From CATQHW01 sp965215345 (lineage in GTDB: Bacteria > Spirochaetota > Spirochaetia > SZUA-6 > Bin103), in assembly GCA_965215345.1 (NCBI GenBank), contig CBDCDL010000002.1, positions 248,001 to 312,000 on the forward strand: a stretch of DNA of 64,000 bases, written 5' to 3'. Below the pieces are notes generated by a model. That model had not been told where the DNA came from and ran no database searches. It saw only the letters and a program-made list of their open reading frames with translations. The translations under genes and the position numbers were made by a program. The stretch's first letter is position 1; the number at the start of each line of letters is the position of its first letter. This document shows, one piece after another, positions 7,493 through 16,743 of the stretch.

Positions 7493-10461
7493 TCCTCACC
7501 TACCATTGTGCGCGCCTGCCCGGCCCACTTCGATTCGGGAAAGTTGTCCAGAATCCGCTGCGCAAGCGCTTTTGCGGCGTCGGACCGCCCCGCGGCGGCC
7601 TCCGCCTCGGCCGACTTCAGGATGGCCTCCGCGCGCAGTTCCTCCCCGGCTCCCTGGACCAAGGCGGCGTCAAGGAAGGCCCTCGCCGCCGCTGTCGGGT
7701 CCTCGCGCCGCAGGTAGTACTCGCCGAGCATCACCCGGGTCCGTGCGCGAAGGGTGGGGTTGCTCGCGGTCGAGGCCACGTCCTCCAGCAGTCGAAAGGC
7801 GCGGTCGGGAGGCGCCGACTCGTCGATCAGATACAGGCCTGCCAACTCCAGCATCGCCTTCCGCCCCGCCTCGGTCTCCGCGCGGCCGAGCCGCTCGACG
7901 GCAGCCGACAGCTCGGCCTCCCTGCCGGTGAAGCCGGACATCAGCAGCTTGACCTCGGCGATCCGCTGCTCCGTGCCCAGTGACTTCGCCTGCTCCGGAT
8001 GGAGTCTCAGCAACTCGTCGAGGCTCTCCAGCGCTGCGCCGTGTTCCTCATCGGCCAGATATGCCGTCGCCCGCAGGTTCAGGGCTTCGGGATGAAAGGA
8101 GCTGTCCGCATGGCGGTCGATCAGGTTCGACCACATGAACACCGCTTCGAAACGCTCTCCCGAGCGCTCCGCCGCCAATCCGCCCCAATACAGCGCGGCG
8201 GGGACGGACTCCCCGGACGGATACTCCTGTCGGTACCGGTGGAAGGTGTCCTTGGAGCGCGCGTAGTCGCCCTCCTCGAAGAGGACTTCGGCGCTCCGGA
8301 ACAGCGCCTCCGCACGCAGCGTGCTGTCCGGATAGCGGTCCACCAGCGTCTCGAACGCCGTCACTGCAAGCTCCACGTCTCCGGTTTCGTCGGCGGTTTC
8401 CCCGTACTCGAACAGCGCGTCGTCGGCCACCTCATCGCTGGGATAGCGCTCCCATACCTCTCGGTACGAATGTTGCGCGCCCGCTACGCGGCCCAGATTA
8501 CGGAGGCTCTTGGCGTGCATGTAACGGGCTCTGCCAGCCAGGGCCGCCCCCACGCGCCGCGCCAGGCTGTCGAAGCGGTGCGCTGCCTCCTCGAACCGTT
8601 CTTCGCTGTAGTAGGCCCAGGCCGCGAGGAACAGAGAGTCGTCGTCATTCTGCCGGCTCTCCAGGACGGAAGCCGCCTCGCGGAACTCGCCGAGCCGGTA
8701 CAGCGCCCACCCGAGCCAGTAGTCGGCGTCCACGGCCAGATCGGCGAGATCGTCGCCCAATGCCTGCTGGAGCCCCGGCCGGCGTATCAACTCGATCCCG
8801 GCGCGGTAACGCTTGAGTGCGATCTCCGACACGCCCTGCAGGTAGGCGGCCACGGCATCCGCGCCGGGATCGCTCTCGGCGAGATCCGGGAACGCCTCCC
8901 GAAGCCGGTCCGCGTGCTGCGTCACCGCCGCGTGATCTTCCAGGTCGAATGCCAGCTTCATCCGGTCGATCTGCGCGGAGATGTCCTCCGGGAGCAGTCG
9001 GATCAGCTCGTCGATGTGCTGCAGAGCAGCCTCCAGCCTGCCTTCACGACGTGCAAGATTGGCCTGCAGGCGCAGCAGATCGGCGTGATAGGTGCTTCCC
9101 TTCACCGCTTCCTCGGCGTCCGCGGCAGCCGCATCCGCCTTCACGAGGTCGCCTGCCCGATAGAACGCGTAAGCGGCCAGATAGGCCACCTCGGCGGCGC
9201 GCGGGTCGCCCTGATGCCGCGTGCGGAGATCGCTGTACAGAGCGGCGGCTTCGGCGAACCGCTGCTCCTCCAGTGCGATATCGCCGAGGATCATCTGCAC
9301 GGCTGCCGAGCGGCCCGGCGCCATCCGGATGACATGCGCGAGGATCTCTTTCGCTTCCGACAGGCGATCGGCCTCCGGGGACGCATCGGTGCGGATCAGG
9401 GTCATCGCCAGGTACAGCGGCGCTGTGCCGTCCGTCCTGCCGGCGGCCAGTTCGCGTTCCCACACCTTGCGGAGGAACAGCTCGGCGAGCTCGTCGGCGC
9501 CACGCTCGTAGCTCTCGGTGCCCAGGCGCAACCAGAAGTCGCTCAGGATCCCGGGCGATGAGGCGAAGCGGTTCTCGGCGCTGTGCGTCCAGCGCTGCAT
9601 GGCTTCGAGGTCGCCGGCCCGCCGTGCCGCGGCGAACAACCGACGGTGTGCGGCCGCCGCGATCTCGGGAGCGGCCGACACGAGTTGCCGGTAGAGCCCC
9701 GTGGCAAGCTCCACCCGCTCCAGCTCCCACAGCGCCTCCGCCTCGTAGAACATGATCTGCTCCCGGTACCGTGGGGGATACGATGCGGTCGGCAGGCCGG
9801 ATGCGAAGGCGACCAGCTCTTCGTGTTGTCCGCCGGCACGGTAGCTGTGAGCCAGCAGGACCGCGGCATAGGCGATCGTTCCGTCGGACATGCCCTCGCT
9901 CTGACGCATCAGCTCCGCGAGCGACTCCTGTGCCGCGGCAACGCGCCCGGCCCCCAACTCGGCCAGGCCCTGGTACAGCAGTGCCTGCGGCCGGCGTGCC
10001 GGCGCGGCGCCCGAGCTCACGAACTGCTTGAGATCCAGCGCCGCGGCCTCGAAGGCACCGAGCTGATACCGGGTGATTCCGGTCCAATAGGGGATCTCTT
10101 CGAGGAACGTGGCGAGCCGGTAGCGGCTTCCGATCGTCGCGAAGGTCTCCAGCGCCTCCTCGTAGCGGCCGAGGTGATACAGCGAGACCCCCCTGCCGAA
10201 GTGCACATCCGCAATCGACTCGGACTTCGGATAGCGGGCGAGAAACGTGTCGTACACCTGCAAGGCGAGTTCGTAGTCGCCATCGGTAATCCGCCGCGCG
10301 GCCTCGCTCAGGAGCTCACGCTCGTCGGCCAGGATCGCAAGGGGCGCAGCGACGGCACTCGCGGCCAGGGCCAGGCACACGCCGGGGCGGGAGACCTTGC
10401 TTCCGGCGAGGCGCGACATCGCGACCAGCACCCGGGCACCCGCGGACACGTACCCTTTCAT
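7489..10461 (-). CDS. Large exported tetratricopeptide (TPR) repeat protein
   Basis: A 990-residue protein with a signal peptide (about residues 1-45, hydrophobic run VCLALAASAVAAPLAILA) and helical TPR units to the end, for example GDYELALQVYDTFLARYPKS, GRYEEALETFATI, GDVELAVTAFETLVDRYPDS and GDYARSKDTFHRYRQEYPSG. Several units resemble the YbgF/BamD-type repeats of periplasmic scaffold proteins. Start is ATG 10461 with AGAGG five bases upstream; reading further upstream gives Arg-rich, low-quality sequence. It is the first gene of the TPR/barrel/ExbBD/TonB operon (ATGA overlap with the barrel gene). A periplasmic scaffold for that system is inferred. Confidence 0.85.
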   Translation of the reverse strand: MKGYVSAGARVLVAMSRLAGSKVSRPGVCLALAASAVAAPLAILADERELLSEAARRITDGDYELALQVYDTFLARYPKSESIADVHFGRGVSLYHLGRYEEALETFATIGSRYRLATFLEEIPYWTGITRYQLGAFEAAALDLKQFVSSGAAPARRPQALLYQGLAELGAGRVAAAQESLAELMRQSEGMSDGTIAYAAVLLAHSYRAGGQHEELVAFASGLPTASYPPRYREQIMFYEAEALWELERVELATGLYRQLVSAAPEIAAAAHRRLFAAARRAGDLEAMQRWTHSAENRFASSPGILSDFWLRLGTESYERGADELAELFLRKVWERELAAGRTDGTAPLYLAMTLIRTDASPEADRLSEAKEILAHVIRMAPGRSAAVQMILGDIALEEQRFAEAAALYSDLRTRHQGDPRAAEVAYLAAYAFYRAGDLVKADAAAADAEEAVKGSTYHADLLRLQANLARREGRLEAALQHIDELIRLLPEDISAQIDRMKLAFDLEDHAAVTQHADRLREAFPDLAESDPGADAVAAYLQGVSEIALKRYRAGIELIRRPGLQQALGDDLADLAVDADYWLGWALYRLGEFREAASVLESRQNDDDSLFLAAWAYYSEERFEEAAHRFDSLARRVGAALAGRARYMHAKSLRNLGRVAGAQHSYREVWERYPSDEVADDALFEYGETADETGDVELAVTAFETLVDRYPDSTLRAEALFRSAEVLFEEGDYARSKDTFHRYRQEYPSGESVPAALYWGGLAAERSGERFEAVFMWSNLIDRHADSSFHPEALNLRATAYLADEEHGAALESLDELLRLHPEQAKSLGTEQRIAEVKLLMSGFTGREAELSAAVERLGRAETEAGRKAMLELAGLYLIDESAPPDRAFRLLEDVASTASNPTLRARTRVMLGEYYLRREDPTAAARAFLDAALVQGAGEELRAEAILKSAEAEAAAGRSDAAKALAQRILDNFPESKWAGQARTMVGEE

Positions 10462-10508
10462 CCTACCTCTTGAATGACGGTACGAACCGCCCCGCTCTTG
10501 ACGTGGAA

Positions 10509-10931
10509 CTACAAGATAGTTGGCTTCATGCCCGTGCCTGCGCCGGCATCGTCCGAAGCGCCGGAAGCAGCACCGCTGCCGTTGCCGGCCCTCCCCTCGA
10601 TGGCGCGCCGTACCGACCTGCTGGCGACCAGCGCGGCCAACAGGTCGTCGCGGATCTCGGCGAGCCGGGCGCGCAGCTCCGGATCGACCCGTTCGGTTTC
10701 CTGCCACAGGCGACGGCTCGCGCCGTCGACCGTAAAGCGAGCCCCCTGCAGCAGGTAGCGGACGCGAAACAGCGCGTTCACCTCATAACTGCCGTAGACT
10801 CGTCGGCCGTAGGTATTCTTGCGAGGAGCGATCTGCGGGATGGAACGCTCCAGGTAGCGCAGGATGTGCGGCTTGACCCCCAGCAGTTCGCTGATCTGCC
10901 CGATCGAGTAGTACGTACCGGTCCCCTTCAG
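10509..10931 (-). CDS. MerR-family transcriptional regulator, probable CTG start
   Basis: The 140-residue reading begins with a MerR winged helix-turn-helix: YYSIGQISELLGVKPHILRY followed by ERSIPQIAPRKNTYGRRVYG and YEVNALFRVRYLL. A helix and a disordered Gly/Ala/Ser tail follow; no effector domain or metal-binding Cys is present. No in-frame ATG, GTG or TTG lies close upstream of the domain. The only plausible start is CTG at 10931-10929, which overlaps the der TGA as CTGA and has GGGCAGG a few bases upstream. Its target is unknown; the TPR operon starts 47 bases downstream. Confidence 0.8.
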   Translation of the reverse strand: MKGTGTYYSIGQISELLGVKPHILRYLERSIPQIAPRKNTYGRRVYGSYEVNALFRVRYLLQGARFTVDGASRRLWQETERVDPELRARLAEIRDDLLAALVASRSVRRAIEGRAGNGSGAASGASDDAGAGTGMKPTIL

Positions 10932-12304
10932 CGCCTGCCCGATCGGTCGCGTTTCGCAGGCCCGCGAACGTCGATGATGATCGGGACCCGGTCGAAGCCC
11001 AGGTCCGCCCGCGCCCGGTTCTCGAGGAAGCGGCGGTAGTGGGACGGAACACGAACCCTGTTGACGAAAAACAGGAGGCGCACGGGATTCGTGCCGGTCT
11101 GCACCCCATACTGGACTCGCAGAGGTTGGCGGCCCGGCGCCGCGCGCCTTCCTTTCTCCGAAGCGCCCGGCCCCCGGTTCCACTTCCGCACCGCATCGTT
11201 GATCCGGCTGGTGGAGACCAGCCGGGAGCGCTGCCTGCTCACCGCCGCGCACGCTTCGGTCAGGCTCGAAATGCCGGTTCGCTCGCGGGCGGACAATGTG
11301 ACGAGCGGTACGTAGTTCAGGGCCGGGAGATGGTAGCGGGCGCGCGCGATCACCCCGTCGCGCTGGTGCGGCTGGAACAGATCCCACTTGTTGAGCGCTA
11401 CCACCAGGCCGTTTCCCTTGCGCACCGCCAAGGACGCCAGGCGCTTGTCCTGGTCGGCGATCTCCTCCCGGGCATCCGACAGCAGCACGACCACGTCGCT
11501 GTGCTCCAGCGCGTCGACGGAACGTTGTGTGGAGTAGTACTCCACCGGTTCCCGTACGCGCGTCCGCCGCCGGAGCCCCGCGGTGTCCACGACCTCGAAC
11601 CGCACGCCTTCTGCGACGAAGCGGCCGCTCACCGGATCACGGGTAGTACCGGGCATGGCGTCCACCAGCGCCAGCGGGCGCCCGGTGAGCGCGTTGAGCA
11701 ACGTCGACTTGCCGGTGTTGGGCCGCCCGAGCAGCGCAAGACGAATCACTCCGTCCGCCGTGTCCTCATCGGGCGCCGGGTCGTGAGCGCGATGGAGACC
11801 CCCTCCCGCAGCGGCGAGACGCGTGCGGGTGATCCCGGCAAGCGCATCGATCCCGCGGCCGTGGGCTGCGGAGATCGCCACGACGTCGCGGAAGCCGAGT
11901 TCGTGGAATCGAGCCGCCTCGACGTCACGGGCGGCATGGTCGGCCTTGTTGACCGCCACGATCGGGTCCTTTCCGCGGCGGCGAAGATCCTCCGCAAGCG
12001 CATGGTCGTCGGCGCTCGGTCCGTCGAAGTCGACGACCAGCAGGACCACGTCGGCCGCGGTTGCCGCCTGGCGCGCGCGGGCCGAAACCTGGTCTGCAAG
12101 CGGTTCGTCAGGGGTCCGGGCACTGACGACACCGCCTGAGTCCACCAGCGTGATGGTCAGGCCGCCGCCAAGGTCCCACCGCGCGTAGCCCAGGTCTCTG
12201 GTAACCCCGGGATCCGCGTGGGTGATCGCCCGGCGGAGGTTGCAGAGCCGGTTGAACAAGGTGGACTTGCCGACGTTGGGCCGCCCGATGATGGCGACAG
12301 TCAT
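10928..12304 (-). CDS. der: Ribosome-assembly GTPase Der (EngA)
   Basis: Double GTPase needed for 50S subunit maturation. The 458-residue product has a first G domain (GRPNVGKS at about residue 7, DSGG, NKAD), a second G domain (LLGRPNTGKSTLLN, DTAGLRRR, ALNKWD) and a C-terminal KH-like domain. I prefer ATG 12304 (MTVAIIGRPNVGKS), matching family N-termini; a GTG at 12313 would add three residues. Neither has a strong ribosome-binding site. A promoter candidate lies about 45 bases upstream. The stop overlaps the probable MerR start. Confidence 0.97.
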   Translation of the reverse strand: MTVAIIGRPNVGKSTLFNRLCNLRRAITHADPGVTRDLGYARWDLGGGLTITLVDSGGVVSARTPDEPLADQVSARARQAATAADVVLLVVDFDGPSADDHALAEDLRRRGKDPIVAVNKADHAARDVEAARFHELGFRDVVAISAAHGRGIDALAGITRTRLAAAGGGLHRAHDPAPDEDTADGVIRLALLGRPNTGKSTLLNALTGRPLALVDAMPGTTRDPVSGRFVAEGVRFEVVDTAGLRRRTRVREPVEYYSTQRSVDALEHSDVVVLLSDAREEIADQDKRLASLAVRKGNGLVVALNKWDLFQPHQRDGVIARARYHLPALNYVPLVTLSARERTGISSLTEACAAVSRQRSRLVSTSRINDAVRKWNRGPGASEKGRRAAPGRQPLRVQYGVQTGTNPVRLLFFVNRVRVPSHYRRFLENRARADLGFDRVPIIIDVRGPAKRDRSGRR

Positions 12305-12346
12305 GATCTGCACGGAGCGTCAGCAGCAGCAACACTCCCTGGGCTC

Positions 12347-12376
12347 ACGGTACGTCCGCGGGCTCCGCACTGTCAA
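12347..12376 (-). promoter_or_regulatory. Candidate sigma-70 promoter for der
   Basis: Minus-strand TTGACA (12376-12371), a perfect -35 hexamer, is followed after 18 bases by TACCGT (12352-12347). Transcription would begin near 12340 and give a leader of about 35 bases. The layout is the same as at the rpsL promoter candidate (18-base spacer, TAC-G/C-GT). It lies in the 123-base region shared with the divergent GerMN gene. Confidence 0.5.
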
Positions 12377-12427
12377 ACTCGCGGGCGCGGACCGCTGACC
12401 GCGTCAAATCGGCCGACCGGCGTGCCG

Positions 12428-13168
12428 ATGATCTCAATAGGAATGGCTCGCAAGCGGTCGTGGGTGGGGTTCGTCTTCTGGCTGGGCCTGATTACCGCGG
12501 TGCTGGTGGTGTTCGTGTTCAGCCGTCCGACCATCGAACGGGTGCTGGAGTCGACCGACTTCTTCTCGGCGGTGAGGCCGGGGAGTGGTTCCTCCGTAGT
12601 CGTGCAGCGACCATCGGGGCAGCCCTCGAACCGGTACGTGAATCGGAGCCTGACGCCGGACCGCGCCGGGACGATCGACCCGGCGAAGGAGCCTGCGGCG
12701 CCGCGGCCTGCCCGTGAGGACCAGCCCGTACCGCCCGTGCCGCAGCGCACCGCCCGGGTGTTCTTCGTGATGGTGGATGAGGCCGGCGAAATCCGGCTCC
12801 ACGGCGTGCAGCGGACGGTCAGCGCCGATGCCGCGCCGCTCACGGCGACGCTGCGCGAACTCCTGGCCGGACCGACGGCTGCCGAGCAGCGCCTCGATCT
12901 CATCAGCCTGCTGCCCGAAGACGTGGAGCTTCGCCGCGTATCCGTCCAGGACGGAACCGCGATCGTCGATCTCGGCCAGGGATTCCGCTTCAGCTCGCTT
13001 GGCCAGGAAGCACTCCTGGGCCGCCTGAAGCAGCTCGTGTACTCGGTCACCGATCTTCCCACCGTCGACGCGGTGCAGGTCCTCATCGATGGAATCAACG
13101 TCGACTACCTCGGGGCGGAAGGCATCTACATCGGCGAACCGCTCACGCGGGACTCGCTCGATCGCTGA
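12428..13168 (+). CDS. Membrane-anchored GerMN-domain protein
   Basis: A 246-residue protein with one N-terminal membrane helix (about residues 11-33, VGFVFWLGLITAVLVVFVFS), a Pro/Arg-rich linker (about 45-110) and a GerMN domain (about 112-235: RVFFVMVDEAGEI, LRELLAGPTAAEQ, SVQDGTAIVDLGQGF). GerMN occurs in spore germination protein GerM and in envelope proteins of non-sporulating bacteria; it is thought to act outside the membrane but has no defined reaction. It is one of very few plus-strand genes, divergent from der and convergent with ymdB. Start is ATG 12428, with ATG 12443 as an alternative; neither has a strong ribosome-binding site. Confidence 0.8.
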   Translation: MISIGMARKRSWVGFVFWLGLITAVLVVFVFSRPTIERVLESTDFFSAVRPGSGSSVVVQRPSGQPSNRYVNRSLTPDRAGTIDPAKEPAAPRPAREDQPVPPVPQRTARVFFVMVDEAGEIRLHGVQRTVSADAAPLTATLRELLAGPTAAEQRLDLISLLPEDVELRRVSVQDGTAIVDLGQGFRFSSLGQEALLGRLKQLVYSVTDLPTVDAVQVLIDGINVDYLGAEGIYIGEPLTRDSLDR

Positions 13169-13225
13169 ACCCCTCGACTCCCCGCCCATCTGCCGTACCC
13201 AACCGCCCCGAGAAACCGCGGAGCG

Positions 13226-14074
13226 TCATCGGTCATCGCCGACTCTCACGCGTTCGATCGCCAGCGCGCGGCCGCTGGTGGCGTCCACCTCGACATGGAC
13301 GGCGTTCAACAGGCTTGGGCCGTCGGCCACCGCAAGCTTCAGGGGCATCTGCGACAGGCTGCGCCGTACCGAAACCCGCTGATCGAACCCGATCACTCCA
13401 CCGGCAGGGCCGGTCATGCCGACATCGGTGAGGTAGGCGGTGCCGCCCGGGAGCATACGTTCGTCTGCCGTGGTCACGTGCGTGTGAGTGCCGATCACGG
13501 CCGACACGCGGCCATCCAGATGGAGCGCCAGCGCTTCCTTTTCCTCCGAGGATTCGGCGTGCATGTCGACCACGATCACGGGTGTCCTGGTGCGCAGGGC
13601 AGCGACGGCGCTGTCCGCCGTCCGGAACGGACAGCGCGGTGACGGGAGCGCATGGCGGCCTTGCACGTTGAGCACGCCGACGTCAGCCGCCGGCGTCCGC
13701 ACCACGCACCATCCGTGTCCGGGCGCATCGGGGAGGTAGTTCTCGGGACGCAGCAACCGCTGTTCCCGTTCGAGCGTGTGATGCAACACGGGATGCTGCC
13801 AGACATGATTGCCTGACGTGATCACCTGGACTCCGAAACCGAGGATGCGGTCCACGACCTCCGGTGTCAGTCCGTAGCCATCGACGGCGTTTTCCCCATT
13901 GGCGACGACTACCGCGGCGCCGGTTCGCCGCTGCAGGCCTCGCAGTCCGGCGAACACGGCTCTCATGCCTGCGTCGCCGACGATGTCCCCGATGAGGAGG
14001 ACTCCGACCCTCGCCGACGACTCCCTGCGAGGGGTTCGGAGCTGCGCGGCCGAGGCCGGCCGGGCTGGATCCAT
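13226..14074 (-). CDS. ymdB: YmdB-family metallophosphoesterase (TIGR00282)
   Basis: A calcineurin-like phosphodiesterase; characterised relatives cleave 2',3'-cyclic nucleotides. The 282-residue product shows the metal ligands in order: LLIGDIVGDAG, ANGENA, TSGNHVW, VVDMHAE and GTHTHVTTADE. Start is ATG 14074, giving a 21-residue lead before the first strand. It lies 59 bases downstream of RNase Y. In Firmicutes YmdB and RNase Y are also neighbours and interact functionally, so the adjacency supports a link to RNA turnover here. Confidence 0.93.
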   Translation of the reverse strand: MDPARPASAAQLRTPRRESSARVGVLLIGDIVGDAGMRAVFAGLRGLQRRTGAAVVVANGENAVDGYGLTPEVVDRILGFGVQVITSGNHVWQHPVLHHTLEREQRLLRPENYLPDAPGHGWCVVRTPAADVGVLNVQGRHALPSPRCPFRTADSAVAALRTRTPVIVVDMHAESSEEKEALALHLDGRVSAVIGTHTHVTTADERMLPGGTAYLTDVGMTGPAGGVIGFDQRVSVRRSLSQMPLKLAVADGPSLLNAVHVEVDATSGRALAIERVRVGDDR

Positions 14075-14133
14075 GGGCACAGGGTCGGGGCGGATCACAG
14101 CGGACAAAACCGGACGCGAAGGTGCGCGGACGC

Positions 14134-15663
14134 TTACCGCGCGTACTCGGTGATTCGCGTCTCGCGGATCACCGTCACCTTGATGCGGCCGGGATAGGTG
14201 ACTTCGTCTTCGATCCGGCGCGCCACCGCTCGACTCAGCTCGCCGGCGCGATGGTCGGAGATCGAGTCGGCGCTCACCAGTATGCGCAACTCGCGTCCCG
14301 CCTGGATCGCGTAGGTCTTCTCCACCCCTTCGTACTCGCCAGCGATTCGCTCGAGGTCCTCCAACCTCTTGAGGTAGTTGTCGAGCGCTTCCCGGCGCGC
14401 TCCAGGCCGCGAGGACGAGACGGTGTCTGCGATCTGGACGATGATGGCCTCCACCGTCTCGGGCTCGATGTCGTTGTGATGCGATCCGATCGCGTTGCAC
14501 ACGACATCGTTCTCACCGATCCGCCTGGCCAGATCCATGCCGAGCTCGGCGTGCCCGACCTCCCCGTCCGATACCATGCCCTTGCCCACGTCGTGCAGCA
14601 GAGCCGCGCGCTTGGCGGCTTTCGTGTCGGCCCCGATCTCGACGGCGATGAATCCGGCGAGCACGGCCGCTTCCTTGGAGTGGGCGAGCTGGTTCTGACC
14701 ATAGCTGGTTCGATAGCGCAGGCGACCGAGCGCCGCCACGCCGTCCGGGTGCATGTCGTGGATGCCGACCTCGAACAGTACTCGCTGCCCCTCTTCGAAC
14801 AGCGTCTGCTCGAGCTCCCGCATCACTTTGCGTACGACCTCCTCGATGCGCGCCGGATGGATGCGTCCGTCCGATACCAGCCGATGCAGAGCCAGCTTCG
14901 CGGTCTCCCTGCGAACCGGGTCGAAGCAGGAGAGAATCACGGCTTCAGGCGTGTCGTCGATGATGATGTCGACGCCCGTCAGGGTCTCCAGGGCGCGTAT
15001 GTTGCGGCCTTCCCGGCCGATGATCCGCCCCTTCATTTCGTCAGAGGGGAGATCGACCGAGGTGACGCTCGTCTCGGCCGTGACCTCGGTGGCCAAGCGC
15101 TGCATTGCGGAGATGATGACGGCGCGGGAACGCCGCTCGGCACCCTCTGCCGCCTCCGCCTCGATGCGCCGCACCAAGTCGTGTGCCTCCCGGCGGGCTT
15201 CCGTCTCTATGTTCGCGGTCAGTTGCCGCTTGGCCTCCGCAACCGTGAGTTGGGCGACCTTCTCCAGCTCGGCGTTCAACACCGCTCCAGCCTGGTCGAC
15301 GGCGTCCTCTCGCTCCTGTACTTGCTGCTCGCGCGTCGCGAGTGCTCGCTCCTGACGGCCTATGGTCTCAAGTCGCTCCTGGAGGCTCTCTTCCCTCTGA
15401 CGAATCTTCCGCTCATAGCGCTCGATCTCGCGCCGTTGATCACGGGCCTCCCGGTCCAGCGTCTCGCGCTCGGCGAGGAGCTGGTCCTTTGTCTCGATGA
15501 GAGCTTCCCGTTTTCTCTCTTGCGCCTCTCGTATCGCGTCTTGGAGTACTCTTCCTGCCTTCTGCTCCGCAGAGGCAAGCTCGAATCTTGCGTAGGACCA
15601 TCGGACGAGCCAGCCGATCAGCAAACCGGCGAGAGGAAGAATGAAGAACCATACCAGTCCCAC
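14134..15663 (-). CDS. rny: Ribonuclease Y
   Basis: Membrane-anchored endoribonuclease that starts mRNA decay. The 509-residue product has an N-terminal membrane helix (about residues 4-22, VWFFILPLAGLLIGWLV), a long charged coiled coil (about 25-190), a KH domain (GRIIGREGRNIRALE) and an HD domain with its metal motif HDVGKG and the later SHHND. The start is GTG 15663, fixed by GGAGG six bases upstream; the length then matches typical RNase Y. Upstream in-frame ATGs would put non-family residues before the anchor. Confidence 0.97.
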   Translation of the reverse strand: MGLVWFFILPLAGLLIGWLVRWSYARFELASAEQKAGRVLQDAIREAQERKREALIETKDQLLAERETLDREARDQRREIERYERKIRQREESLQERLETIGRQERALATREQQVQEREDAVDQAGAVLNAELEKVAQLTVAEAKRQLTANIETEARREAHDLVRRIEAEAAEGAERRSRAVIISAMQRLATEVTAETSVTSVDLPSDEMKGRIIGREGRNIRALETLTGVDIIIDDTPEAVILSCFDPVRRETAKLALHRLVSDGRIHPARIEEVVRKVMRELEQTLFEEGQRVLFEVGIHDMHPDGVAALGRLRYRTSYGQNQLAHSKEAAVLAGFIAVEIGADTKAAKRAALLHDVGKGMVSDGEVGHAELGMDLARRIGENDVVCNAIGSHHNDIEPETVEAIIVQIADTVSSSRPGARREALDNYLKRLEDLERIAGEYEGVEKTYAIQAGRELRILVSADSISDHRAGELSRAVARRIEDEVTYPGRIKVTVIRETRITEYAR

Positions 15664-15715
15664 TTCGTTCCTCCATAATGGCTGAGCTCCACGGTACGGG
15701 CCGTGCAGGGCAAAG

Positions 15716-16654
15716 TCAAGGAGCCCGGCCGCCTGTCCCGGCATCACTCACCAGCCGCAACCGTCGCACGAGGACGTGGACGTTCCATGAGCCGGCACCG
15801 TGTGCACCGGCACCGTGTGCACCGGCACCGTGTGCGCCGGCAAGCATGAGGTAGGCGGGCTGGCCGTCCGCCCGCGCGGGAAGGAAGGACAGGCAACCGA
15901 TCCGGTCGCGCACTGACGCGGTGAAGCGGCGTCCCAGTCCGGGGATCGCTTGCAGTGGATCCTCCACGATGAGCGCCACGCGACGCGTGAGATAACGGGC
16001 GGCCACCGGATCCTCATCCGCGAACGCGAGCCGCGCGCCCGCCCGGCCCAGGATACCGGCGATCTGCCGCGGCTGGTATCCCCCGTGCCGACTACGAACC
16101 AGGAGAGCCGCGCCGACGGCGTCCACACGGCGAGCCAGGCGATCCAGCGGACCGCCGCGGGTCCCGGACTGCTCGTCGCCGCGCGCGTCTGCCAGGAACG
16201 CATCCATCTCGATGCCGTACCCGGTCACCTGCAGCGCGTCGCCGTGTTCGCCTGCCACGTCCGCCTCACCACCGGCCGGACCATCACCACCTGCCGGACC
16301 ACCTGCGTCCGCCGCGCCGCCGGTCACCGCCGCCGCCAGCCGGAGCAAATCCGGATCGCGCCCCGGTCCCCCGCCGTAGGCGTGCGGCTGAACACGGTAG
16401 ACCCCGTCCTCGACCGCGACCGCCGGCCTGTCCGTGGCCGCCAGATCGAGCAACTCCCGCATCGGATGGGCGCTGATGTGGGCGGACGGCCGGCTCTCCG
16501 CTGCCGCCGCGCGACGGTTCGACCGCGGCGACTCCTCGGCTTCCCGGGCAGGCGGCAACTCCTCCAGGTGCTCGTCGCGAGCCGTGGAGGTCACCGGTGG
16601 CGGCTTCACCGGCTTGCGCGGGCTACCCACGGCCGGCAGTTGCTCCAGCCTCAC
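15716..16654 (-). CDS. Hypothetical protein with short tandem-repeat segment
   Basis: I do not recognise this protein. From GTG 16654 it has 312 residues, but the start is uncertain because the frame stays open to 16807. The first 65 residues are Pro/Arg-rich and probably disordered. The middle has a Gly/Ala-rich stretch. The most structured part is about residues 145-270 (GPLDRLARRVDAVGAALLVR, RYLTRRVALIVEDPLQAIPG, RIGCLSFLPA). Near the end it runs through AGAHG repeated three times, encoded by a 15-bp tandem repeat. No membrane segment or known motif is visible. It lies 52 bases upstream of rny and 89 bases downstream of an unknown membrane-protein gene. Confidence 0.55.
   Translation of the reverse strand: MRLEQLPAVGSPRKPVKPPPVTSTARDEHLEELPPAREAEESPRSNRRAAAAESRPSAHISAHPMRELLDLAATDRPAVAVEDGVYRVQPHAYGGGPGRDPDLLRLAAAVTGGAADAGGPAGGDGPAGGEADVAGEHGDALQVTGYGIEMDAFLADARGDEQSGTRGGPLDRLARRVDAVGAALLVRSRHGGYQPRQIAGILGRAGARLAFADEDPVAARYLTRRVALIVEDPLQAIPGLGRRFTASVRDRIGCLSFLPARADGQPAYLMLAGAHGAGAHGAGAHGAGSWNVHVLVRRLRLVSDAGTGGRAP
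15792..15842. repeat. 15-bp tandem repeat, 3.4 copies, inside a coding region
   Basis: The unit CCGGCACCGTGTGCA runs at 15792-15806, 15807-15821 and 15822-15836 (one change at the last base), then a partial CCGGCA. The unit is a multiple of three, so copy-number change keeps the minus-strand frame and only lengthens or shortens the AGAHG run in the hypothetical protein. Confidence 0.9.
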
Positions 16655-16743
16655 GACTTCCGGTGTCCCTCTACCGCTCGCGCTCCCGGCACCGCTCCGC
16701 TCGCCCCGGCTCAGTGTACCGCAGAGACGAGCACCGTCACGGC

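Noticed and set aside
10462..10707. 82-residue N-terminal extension of the TPR protein
   Set aside because: Arg-rich, overlaps the MerR gene, and ATG 10461 has both a ribosome-binding site and a signal peptide directly after it.
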